Below are positions 22,518-31,844 of a DNA stretch of 64,000 bases, piece after piece. Position numbers and translations under genes: made by a program. The stretch's first letter is position 1. Each line of letters begins with the position of its first letter. Under the pieces are notes generated by a model. That model did not search any database. It was given only the letters and a program-made list of their open reading frames with translations, and was not told the DNA's origin. The stretch spans positions 124,001 through 188,000 of the forward strand of contig JADQAV010000024.1 of the NCBI GenBank assembly GCA_019775845.1, in the 5' to 3' direction. The stretch comes from Myrmaecium sp. VS I D KN 1. Its lineage: Eukaryota > Ascomycota > Dothideomycetes > Valsariales > Valsariaceae.

Positions 22518-24703
22518 TCACCCCTTCACCACCAAGTGATACGTCTCCCACTGCTCCCTCGTCGCCCGATTCGGGCTCTTCACAAGCAAATCCTCACCCG
22601 CGCCGCTCTTCGGAAACGCAATCACATCCCTCACGCTCTCGCGGCCCAACATAACAGCAACCAGCCGATCAAAGCCCAGAGCGATACCCGCATGCGGCGG
22701 ACAGCCAGCGCGAAGCACCTCCAGCAAATGGCGAAAATCCTCGACGCGCTCGGGGGCCATGCGGAGCACGTCGCGGAGGACATACTCCTGCACGCGCGCG
22801 TCGTGGATCCGACGGCTGCCGCCGCCGAGCTCGACGCCGTTGACGACGATGTCGTAGTGCTCCGCCGTAACGGCGGCGGGGTCGGTGCGGAGGAGGTCGA
22901 CGTCCGCGGCCGTCTTGGGGGCGGTGAAGGGGTGGTGCGTGCTGCTGAGGCCGGCGGAACCGCCTTGGCCTGGGTCCTGCTCGGTGGTTGGGGAGAAGAG
23001 GGGGAAGTCTTGGATCCAGAGGAAGGAGAAGCCTTGCGGGGGGTCGATGAGGCCGGTTGCGACGGCGAATTTGTGGAGGGCGAGCCGTAGGTTGCCGATG
23101 GGCGTGCTGCCGCCGGAGAAGAGCGCGTTGGGGCGGGCTTGCAGGACGATTAGGTCGCCGTCTTCGAGGGAGAGGGTGGCTTCGAGGACTTCGGTGGCTT
23201 CGAAGCCGAAGGGTTGGAGGCCGGAGAGTGGCTTGCTGGAGTCGTAGATGGAGAAGCCGGGTTGTCCGGACGGGTTGGTGAGAAAGGGGATGGCCGCGGG
23301 GGAGTCCATGAATTTGAGAACGAAGTCGCGGGTCGTTCGGGGGTCGTCGGACACCTTGAACCTGAAGAGTTCGACGATAGGATCGGTCAGAGGCCCGATC
23401 TTCGAGATGAGATCGACCGGTAGAAGGTATTCGATGCGTTGGATCTGTGCTCGTTAGCTTAATTGTTTGTAACTCACGTAGGCGGGTCACCGACCTCCAT
23501 TCCGAGACGCGTGTCAGGCTTGTCAGAGCCATATTTCGCCATCGCCTCCTGATAGGGCATCCTTGGGAAGGTCTCAGGTAAGTCAATATTCAACAAATCT
23601 TTCCACAGCCGTCTCAGAAGAGCCTCGATGACAGCTTGGACGTCTCTGCCTTTCGCAAACGACATCTCCAGGTCAAGCTGGGTAAACTCCGGCTGCCTGT
23701 CCGCTCGGAGATCCTCATCCCTGAAGCACTTGGCGACTTGGAAGTACTTCGGAATACCGCTCGCCATCAGTATCTGCTTATACTGCTGCGGACTTTGCGG
23801 CAAGGCGTAAGCCAACCCTTTGGCTCTTGTTGGCACTAAAAACTCTCGTGCGCCCTCTGGAGTAGACTTGAACAACAAAGGCGTTTCGATCTCCAAGAAG
23901 TCCTGCTTGCAAAGCTCGTCTCGGCAAATGTTGGTAGCTTTGGCTCGAAACGCTAAGGCATCTCGTAGACTTCGGTCGTTCCGTAGCTGGAGATTTCTTT
24001 TCTCCGGTGGAAACACGGTGTCCTTGGTGATGATAATGTCCTTCGGGAATTCATTAAGTTCAAAAATCTCTGCCAGTTCCAGCTCTACGTCGGTAATCCG
24101 GTCAACATGCTCTGCATCATTTTTACCAGGCTTCTTCGCCTTCAATGTGCCACGCACGGCGACGGGGGTTTGGACGTCCAGGGACTTGAGCGCGACGTGC
24201 GCCGGGTTTTCCTGCTCATCCGCGCCCTTGGCGAGGGAAATGATCTGGATGTGCCGACGAAGATCCTTGTCGTACAGGGTGCAGAACGACAGTTTCTTCG
24301 ACAGATCAGAGCGATCACCGAGGTAGCCATGTAGCACTACTTCACGACCTATCGAGTCCTTCGTAAGATCTCTGATCTGATGTGTTGCGGAGGGGAAATC
24401 AACTTGATAGAATCAGCACGGTGGACTGACGGAGGCGAGGTAACGACACGGACAAGATGACTTGAACTTCTCAAGAAACTCCAAGGAAGGACCGGGCCGT
24501 TCGGTATCAGCATTCTTTCGGCTGGTCGTGAAGCCTCGCGCGTGCATTTGCGATATTCTTCCAGTCCGGTCCCACCGGGTATCTGGTGATTTCGAAAGGC
24601 TCAAGAGCCTCGTAGCCCTCACGAACCGTGAGATTTCTGCATACGAGCTCCAGACAGGGGAACCCCGAGCCAAAGCTGAGGCTCGTGACAGCCGTAATAA
24701 CAT
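22518..24703 (-). CDS. MSD1: Mitochondrial aspartyl-tRNA synthetase
   Basis: This class IIb synthetase charges mitochondrial tRNA-Asp. Predicted exons 24703-24454, 24402-23495 and 23444-22518 give about 694 residues. The N terminus (MLLRLSRASALARGSPVWSS) is Arg/Ser/Leu-rich and acid-free, a mitochondrial presequence. The OB-fold anticodon-binding domain follows (VVLHGYLGDRSDLSKKLSF). The catalytic core shows class II motif 1 near FLEIETPLLFKSTPEGA, motif 2 with FRDEDLRADRQPEFTQLD, and motif 3 with GIALGFDRLVAVMLG. The bacterial-type insertion domain (FEATEVLEATLSLEDGD) marks it as the organellar form. Both introns were placed with GTC donors (GTCCGT, GTCGGT) because these restore FDFPSATHQIRDL and RLGMEIQRIEYLL; exact junctions are therefore less certain. 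Confidence 0.92.
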
Positions 24704-24827
24704 TTTGTTTAGCGAGAACTATTCAATTGACAAGTCCAAAGGATCGTTCTGCCTTTTCTGAGGTTGTAGCTGATTCCCTCATTAGGACTAGCCCGCGGCT
24801 TACATAATCCTCAAACCCGTCCCGCGA

Positions 24828-24835
24828 TATAAATA
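24828..24835 (+). promoter_or_regulatory. TATA box upstream of the candidate RNA gene
   Basis: A perfect TATAAATA lies in otherwise GC-rich DNA about 30 bp upstream of a pyrimidine-rich stretch that could hold a start site. Because the surrounding GATATAAATATC is nearly palindromic it could also serve the divergent MSD1 gene. Confidence 0.4.
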
Positions 24836-24861
24836 TCTTTCGCGCAACCGCCTCCCCGGCT

Positions 24862-25185
24862 TTTTTTCTCCTTATCCTTCCAGTTTATACCAAGTATGTA
24901 CCCTACATTTTCTCCCCTACCACAGCGCAATCGCAGCAACGGCTAACCCATTCCCTTTTTACCAGATGATGAAAACTTAGCGTGTACCCGATGAGCCCTG
25001 ACCTCTCCCCCCGCCCTCAAGAACTCTCCGAGCAATCGGCTTCAGCGGTTCGAGGGCGGGGTTGGGGGGACGGCAGCATGATATCGGCGTCCGGCACACC
25101 AACCTTGTTACGTTACGGGCGCGATGGTTGCAACTCTGACTCGGTCATAAACATGGAAGGTGTCTCTTGAAAAAAGAAAAAAGGA
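24862..25185 (+). ncRNA. Candidate spliced, structured non-coding RNA
   Basis: Downstream of a TATAAATA box is an intron-like segment, 24894-24965, with donor GTATGT, a CTAAC branch site at 24943-24947 and a pyrimidine tract with acceptor CAG. The downstream exon opens with GATGATGA (box-C-like) and a five-codon frame ending in TAG, so it has no coding capacity. It then folds into a strong hairpin: CCCCCCGCCCTC at 25007-25018 pairs with GAGGGCGGGG plus GGGGGG at 25052-25069, GAAC (25021-25024) pairs with GTTC (25048-25051), and CCGA-GCAA-TCGG at 25028-25039 forms an inner stem with a GNRA tetraloop. I do not recognise an RNA family; U3 and spliceosomal snRNA boxes are absent. The ends are estimates. 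Confidence 0.35.
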
Positions 25186-25965
25186 AGTCAAACGGTCGTT
25201 GGAGATCGTGTTGTGGGACTGCGCTGGAAAAGCAAAGCCCAGAATGGGTATCTGAGGACCATGTATGTATGTAACTGTCTTCGATATATAGGAATCGAAA
25301 GTGTCGCATTCATGCGGAATGATATGGCTCTTGAGCGTATGTGTGGGTCCGCCGGCTTAACCTCTTGGATCTCGAGGCTATGCTCCATCCTCGATATCCA
25401 ACCGCCATGCGGAAGAATGACCTAACAGTGTCAACAGTCTTGCTCTAGATGCTCTTCTGCATCGTAGTAGGAGTCGGACCGTAACAACACTGCTACATGA
25501 TAATATGTCTGGCACTTGTAGTCTGTAACACAGCTGCAGCATCTGGACATATATGAGCAACCCCGTTTACGTCTTTGACCCAGTTCTACGTTTATGTTGT
25601 GCCGTCTGCTGCGCAAATCGTTGAATGAGCTTCCACATAGCCTGTCCACAACCGCGTCGATTATGGTTAGTACTTGCCCGTATGTTCGAACATGGGAGAG
25701 GGAAGGTGGTGCAAGAAAATTGCCGGTGATAGGTATGTGACAATGACAAGCGGGATTCTTGATGCCCACGTGTAGTATTGCAGTGAACATGCTATAAGTA
25801 ATAACTTTTGTATTTCGTACATATTTCAGATTGAACAAGGCCACAAATCTTTTGCCCTCTCGATGTGATGAAGCAAGCATCACAAGCACATTCAATGGGT
25901 CTCTAAAACTGCTTAGGCGATTTGATTCGTCATGCGCAGCATGCTCCTCTTCGTCCGTATCGTCA
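25186..25965. other. Intergenic, 3' flank of SWP1
   Basis: About 780 bp between the RNA candidate and the SWP1 stop codon. The SWP1 3' UTR should run leftward into it. Open frames here are extensions or shadows of that gene. Confidence 0.45.
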
Positions 25966-26939
25966 TCATCTGAGACCGGCGAGCCGACGCTCCTGCACTT
26001 CCGACAGTGCCCGACTTCCGCTAAGAAAGGCCACCACCCCGACGACAGCGGCAGCAGGCAGGGTCTGGAAGAGGTTCCAGCTAGAGTAATACAAGAAGAA
26101 GATGCCCTCAAGGGAAACGATCGAGCCGAGGAAGAGGGCATGTGAGATCGGAGCACTGCCGAACGCCTTCGGGAGGTGGGTAAGGTTCGCACCCAGGCCA
26201 AACCAGGCAATGAGCAACAGTGGCAGCGCGGCTACAACGGCGGCTGTGAAGACAAGCGTGATGGCCTTGGGTGGGCTCTTGGGGTCCTGGCGGAAGATGT
26301 GGTGGATCTCTTCCTTCTTGCCGTACCTGACTGGCTTTTCCGGAAGAGCGAGAGGGACGTTCGGATCGAGCGAGATATCCAGATCGAAGACAGAGCCTTT
26401 GTAGGGTGCGGACCCCCCAAACGAAGCGATGACGAGAGAGGCAGTAAGAGGTTTGGAGGATGTTAGTAGTTGGGCGGGGAGGTCCTTCTGCGTCTAAACT
26501 CCTGCGTCAGCCATTGCTTTAGCTAATGTGCCAGCTGCTTTCTTACCAGCTCAACCGTCCCCTTGCCCGTCTCCTTCACCTTGATCGGGTACGACTCTTC
26601 CAATCCAGTATCGGGCTCGGTAAGAGTAAGGAACGCCTGATGTGGCCGTTTGCCCTTTTTCCCCTCCGTCGTGGTGAGAACAATTTTGAGCGTATCACTC
26701 GGGCCCAGCGAGACCGGCTTCGAAAGAGGAGCGTCGACACTCAGCCTGAGAACACTTTAGTAAATTGTAGACAGGTGTAGCGCATTGGCTCGTCCATACT
26801 TCTCCTTCAGAGCTCCTCCGACGCCAGCGCCTTTCGGGTGCACCGTCAAGGTAGCATCTTCAAACCCCCAAGTGGCTGCGGAAGCCAAGCTTGCGGTTGC
26901 AATGAGCAGGCCGGGAAGGATTGAGCGTAACAATCTCAT
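25966..26939 (-). CDS. SWP1: Oligosaccharyltransferase subunit, ribophorin II / Swp1
   Basis: This subunit of the ER oligosaccharyltransferase complex supports N-glycosylation of nascent secretory proteins. Exons 26939-26800, 26745-26547 and 26493-25966 give about 288 residues, close to yeast Swp1. The N terminus (MRLLRSILPGLLIATASLAS) is a signal peptide. The lumenal part (TWGFEDATLTVHPKGAGVGG, then KLSVDAPLSKPVSLGPSD) is the ribophorin II domain. The C-terminal third has three hydrophobic helices: LVFTAAVVAALPLLLIAWFG, ISHALFLGSIVSLEGIFFLY and LPAAAVVGVVAFLSGSRAL. Both splices are phase-consistent. An in-frame ATG 17 codons upstream exists, but the downstream one gives the clean signal peptide. 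Confidence 0.93.
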
Positions 26940-28228
26940 GGTGTCGCGACAGGTCTGGAAGGAGTTGGGAGCTCGACGGCTGGTCGACAAGAAGCAACGT
27001 AAGCTTCCGACGACACTGCAGGCATGCAGGGGCCGATTAGATAACGGCCTTGGCGCTATTTGTGTTCAGTTGACGCGGTCGAACTACAACTTCAACACTT
27101 TCAACCTTGAAGGTAGGACAATTGCTGGGAAAAGAAATCTCTTTGTCCGAGGGAATTCTACTATGACGCCCGACTACTATACCCATATTGTGTCTCTCTT
27201 TCATCTTGTTCGTTTCCTAACAATTTTTTCTTCTATTTTCTCCATATCTATTGATTTATGCAATACTACCAGCATCATGCGAGTTGTCCCATAATCTCCC
27301 AATGTCATCTATCTGATGTTCCGTTACACGCTGCTGCTCATGAGCGTCCAAATCCCCGCCTTAGACAAAAGCCAGTGATTGCTCCCGTCGGACCTGACCT
27401 CACTGCAATGCTTCAGACGCATGACTCCACGGTCTGAGTCTCTCATGTCGGAGGCTTCTTCTTCTTCGTCCTCGATCGAACAGATAGAGGGCCTAGATTT
27501 CGCCCCTCAGCGTTACAATCATACCGTGCTCAACAAATATTCACCTTCTCTTCCAGAAACGGGCTTTCTTACGATTTACTAGGTAACATCTGATATCTAA
27601 CGACAGACGAAGCCCGACCGGAACCGATATCCGATGGCCGAGCGCCTAAAGCAACTCTTTTAGACGGATCACAGGCTGTGATTCCGCAAGCAGAGTTACC
27701 CGATACCCTGTGTGGATGGAGAGGAAGCTGCCTCGGGGTTTCGAACATAACTCGAGACGCCCATTGATCCCTTATACCTCCATGGGTAGGTATACCAGTC
27801 ATGCCGCCTTATAGACGGTAAATACTTGAGTACTACTCGCCTCAGGAATGCCACCGCCAGGGGTCGGAGCGGGAAGCGGATGTCGGATACCCCTCTCTCG
27901 ATTAGTCATGGAAGCTTGCTGCTCTTGGCGGTGGGGTTATACGAGCGGCATGGCGAAACGACGCGACGGCTCCTTCGCTCCACCTATTTCGACAATGAGG
28001 GTTAACGTCCATGTAAGGTTACATACACGAAGACGGAGTCACAGTTCCGACGGTCCTGAAGCATTTCCTGCAACCTACACCTTCAATGACAAAGCGCCGC
28101 CTTGAGTCATACCAGCAAACCAAGCACCAGAACCCCGCACCGTGCAGTACATTCTAAACCCCAGGTCTCACCCTAGTCTATGCCTTGATACACCATCTCT
28201 GGATAATCACCAACTGCGCGTCGCAACT
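26940..28228. other. Divergent intergenic region
   Basis: About 1.3 kb between the starts of SWP1 (leftward) and the fused lyase-hydrolase gene (rightward). Both promoters must lie here. An open frame at 26785-27294 overlaps the SWP1 exon and is not supported. I see no RNA gene. Confidence 0.5.
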
Positions 28229-30563
28229 ATGTGCTCCATCTCTCGCCGTGCGACTTACTTCAACCCTTCCGCCCGGACGTGGACCGCCCCTCCTAGCAGC
28301 TCCCCCTCCGACGAACAGCTCGTTGCCGCTTTCCACCGCAGCCTCCCAGGCTATGCGCCTACCAAACTTCATCCTCTCCCCTCCGTTGCCCGGGACCTCA
28401 ACCTGCGCGCCGTCTACCTCAAGGAAGAATCCAACCGGTTCTCCCTGCCGTCCTTCAAGATCCTGGGTGCATCGTGGGGCGCCTTTCGAGCGCTGGTGCA
28501 GAAGCTCAGGCTTCCCCTGGACGCGGCAAATGTCGCGGCAGTCCAAAAGGCTGCGGCGGCGGCAGAGGCGCGGTTGGTGACGCTGTATGCGGCGACGGAT
28601 GGGAACCATGGGCGGGCGGTTGCGCGAATGGGCAGCATTCTGGGTGTGCCTTCCCATGTCTTCGTGCCGAAGGGGATGCACGCGGAAACCCGGCGGCTCA
28701 TCGCCGGTGAAGGTGCGCAGGTGACGGTGGTGGCAGGGAGCTACGATGAAGCGGTTCGTGCTGCTGCTGAAGGGGCTGAACGTGATGGAGGGATCTTGGT
28801 GCAAGACACTGCGTTTGAGGGGTACGAGGAGATTCCTAACGTGAGTATCTATACGTTGTCTGCATGGATCCCCTTTAATACCATGTCAGTGGATTATTGA
28901 AGGCTATGCCACCCTCCTTCACGAAATCGATACACAGCTGCCCAGCGACCAAACGCCCTCTCTCGTAATCGCTCCCGTTGGCGTTGGCTCCTTAGCGCAA
29001 ACAGTCGTCTCCCACTACAAAGCCAAAACTCCTTCCCCCGCTATTCTCACCGTAGAAGCCGACACAGCCGCGTCCCTTTATCGTAGTCTCAGGAATGGCG
29101 CCCCGACTTCTATTCCTACGCCGGTGCCCACCATCATGGCCGGTTTGGACTGCGGGACGGTCTCCAAAACCGCCTGGCCGTACCTCTCGGCCGGTGTCGA
29201 CGCCAGTCTCAGCGTTTCGGATTACGAAGCTCATCTCGCAGTCCAGGAACTCGACGGCCTCGGCATCTCTGCGGGGCCCTGTGGTGCGGCCTCATTGGCT
29301 GCCCTGCGTCGTTTGACGGCGGAAAGCAAAGCGCGTTTAGGTCTCAACTCCGACTCTGTCGTTGTTCTGATATCCACCGAGGGCCAGCACGCGTACGACG
29401 TGACGCTCAGCGTGGAACCCGAAGACGCCCTCGCTCTTGCGCAAGCGCTCGTCCGCATCGATTCGGTGAACCCGGCAGCGGCGCCAGGGGCGAAGGGCGA
29501 ACTGGGCATCGCGCGCTGGGTCGCGGCTTGGCTTGAGCACCGGGATATCGAGACGCACTGGCTGGAGGAGACGGTGGGGAGGCCGTCGGTGGTGGGTGTC
29601 GTAAGGGGTACGGGTGGAGGTAAGAGCCTCATGTTTAATGGGCACTTGGATACGGTGACGATTACTGGGTACAAGGGCGAAGCGTTAAGCGGGACAATTG
29701 AGGATGGCAAGCTCTTCGGTCGCGGCACGGCGGATATGAAGAGCGGGATTGCGGCGGCGCTGGCGGCATTGGTGAGAGTGAAAAGCGCTGGTGGGCTACA
29801 GGGCGACGTCATCTTCGCGGGCGTGGCGGACGAAGAACACATGAGTCTGGGCACAAAGGAGCTATTGCGGGCAGGCTGGCGAGCAGACGCAGCGATCGTA
29901 GGCGAGCCCACCGGGCTGGACGTCGTCGTGGCGCACAAGGGGCAAGTCTGGCTAGAGGTCGACGTGCTCGGCGTGGCCGCGCATGGCTCCCGACCGGACC
30001 TGGGAATCGACGCGATCACGCGGGCAGGCTACTTCCTCGTCGAGCTGGACCGGTACACACAGCGGCTTCAGGCCGCCGGGCCGCGCCACCCGTTGCTCGG
30101 CACCGGCAGCGTGCACGCCTCCCTGATCGCGGGCGGCGAGGAGGTCAACTCGTATCCGGCCCGCTGCGCCCTGACGCTGGAACGACGGACGGTCGCCGGC
30201 GAGACGGCGGACTCGGTTCGCGCGGAGGTCGAGCACATCTTGGCTCGCCTGGCGCGCGAGGTCCCGGGCTTCCGGTACGAGCTGCGGGTTATCTTTTCCC
30301 GCTCGCCGTTCGAGATGGATAAGCGCCATCCGTTTGTGGCGCTGGTGGGACGGCATGCGACGGAGGCCGCTGGCCGGCCGCCGGAGTTTGGGGCTGTTAC
30401 TTTCTGGGCGGATTCGGCGCTGCTGGCGGATGCGGGTATCCCTGTGGTTATATATGGTGCGAGGGGCGAGGGCCTTCATGCGAGTGAGGAGTGGGTGGAG
30501 GTCCGGTCGGTGGAGGCGCTTGCGACGGCGTATGAGGCGGTTGCGCGGGAGTTTTGCGGATGA
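28229..30563 (+). CDS. Fusion: 2,3-diaminopropionate ammonia-lyase (YgeX-like) + M20 amidohydrolase (YgeY/ArgE/DapE-like)
   Basis: Two exons, 28229-28840 and 28890-30563, encode about 761 residues. Residues 1 to about 390 are a fold-type II PLP enzyme of the diaminopropionate ammonia-lyase group: LPGYAPTKL, the PLP lysine in LPSFKILGASWG, ATDGNHGRAVARM, VQDTAFEGYEEIPNWIIEGYAT, the phosphate-binding GVGSLA, TIMAGLDCG and VLISTEG. The same exon then continues without a stop into a complete M20 metallohydrolase: FNGHLDTVT and GRGTADMKSG (metal His and Asp, with the linking Asp), ADEEH (catalytic Glu pair), GEPTGLDVV, AHGSRPDLG in the lid domain and a late His in GEGLHASEEW. Both active sites look intact. 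The lyase makes pyruvate and ammonia from diaminopropionate; the hydrolase half probably releases an amino acid from an N-acyl or peptide-like precursor. No targeting signal is evident, so I expect it in the cytosol. The junction lies near VEPEDALALAQALVRIDSVN. Confidence 0.9.
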
Positions 30564-30963
30564 GGTCGGTGGTGGGATTGCATGTTTATATGGTAGATTT
30601 GCTGTAGATACCTATGTTCAAGTAAACCATGTTTGTCCCTTTGTCCGCGGTTAGTTCGAGTCGAGATGTCACAAGGAAAGCGGATGTCGTGCATACATAC
30701 ATTATCTTCAAGTCCCCGTACTCGCACTATATTGTATCCAGGGTGCCAGGCACGCCAGGGCAGCCGTTGGCGGCGATGGTCCCCGCCCCACGCCGGCGAG
30801 GTGTGTGGCGCCCCCCCCACAATTCTCCGGTCCGTTCCCCGGATTTTCCCTGACCGCCTTCATCCCGCGCCGCACCACAACGACACCACCACATCCATCT
30901 CTCCACCTCACCTCCTCCTTCTCACTCTCCAACAGGGCCACCGCGCACCTCCAATCCGCCGCA
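30564..30963. other. Intergenic, short promoter region
   Basis: These 400 bp separate two genes in the same direction. The last 100 bp are CA/CT-rich and probably form the 5' leader of the next gene. No gene is seen. Confidence 0.45.
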
Positions 30964-31747
30964 ATGTCCGCCTCCGCGGCCCTCCGCCAGCGCACCCACG
31001 TTCCTCCCACCATCATCCCCTCCACAACCACCACAGCCCTCACCAGCACACGACAAGCCTCAACCTCAACCAGACCGCGAAAGTCCACAAGAAAAGACAT
31101 CAAATCCGGCGCGCCCACCGCCTCTCCGGCGTCCCCCACAACCTCCCCACAGCAACCGCAACAACAGCCCACCCCCCTCACCCCATCAACCTCCCCAATC
31201 CTCCAGCAGCTCGCCGCCGCCAAAAATGCCGAGGCCAAGGCCGCCGCTGCCGCCGCTGCCGCCGCCGCCGCCGCCGCCGGAAGTCCACGCACACGCACGT
31301 CTAGAATGCCCCCGCCGAAACCCTTCGGATACCGTGCGCCGCCGGGCTCTGATCCGACAACGATGAGCGGTGCGCCGAATGCGAACCTCTTCGTGACTCC
31401 TCCTCCCGCCGGTGGCGGCGGCGGCGGCGCAGAACCCGCTACGCTCCCCCCGCCACCGTCCGCGTCGTCAACGAACTCCTTCCGCCCTAACAGCGGCGGT
31501 GCAGGGGAGCACAAGCCCCTCCCGCCGACGTATAAGAGCGCGGCGCGCAAGTATGTGCGCGTCATGGTCGCGCTGCCGATCCTGATCGTGACGAGTTGGG
31601 AGTTGGCGCAGAGAGGTGAGTGAGAGATATTCTAGTGGACAGAGGGGGGGAGAGTGTGTGCGATGGCTGACTTATGGTATAGCGAGGGGACGGGAACCGA
31701 AGGCTATGCCGTTAAGGGGGGCGATGAGGGAGGGGGTGGTGGAGTAA
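30964..31747 (+). CDS. Low-complexity protein with one C-terminal membrane segment, function unknown
   Basis: Exons 30964-31615 and 31683-31747 give about 238 residues. The N terminus (MSASAALRQRTHVPPTIIPS) has no acidic residues over a long Ser/Thr/Arg-rich stretch and could be a mitochondrial presequence. A Pro/Gln/Ser-rich region, a 13-residue poly-Ala run and a poly-Gly run follow, then the compact segment KSAARKYVRVMVALPILIVT, which holds the only membrane helix, and a short basic tail. The tail resembles small mitochondrial inner-membrane proteins, but I cannot name the family. The gene is convergent with the beta-xylosidase gene, only 97 bp between stops. Confidence 0.7.
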
Positions 31748-31844
31748 TGAGGGGAGTGGGGATTCAAGGGGATGGGGATGATGCTGTAATTGTACGTTGA
31801 ACGATATACCTATATACCCCACCTCACACCTCACACCTCACACC

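Noticed and set aside
24862-25185. U3 snoRNA or spliceosomal snRNA as identity of the RNA candidate
   Set aside because: An intron near the 5' end recalls yeast U3, but U3 box A and the box C/D terminal arrangement are absent, as are U1, U2, U4, U5 and U6 core motifs.
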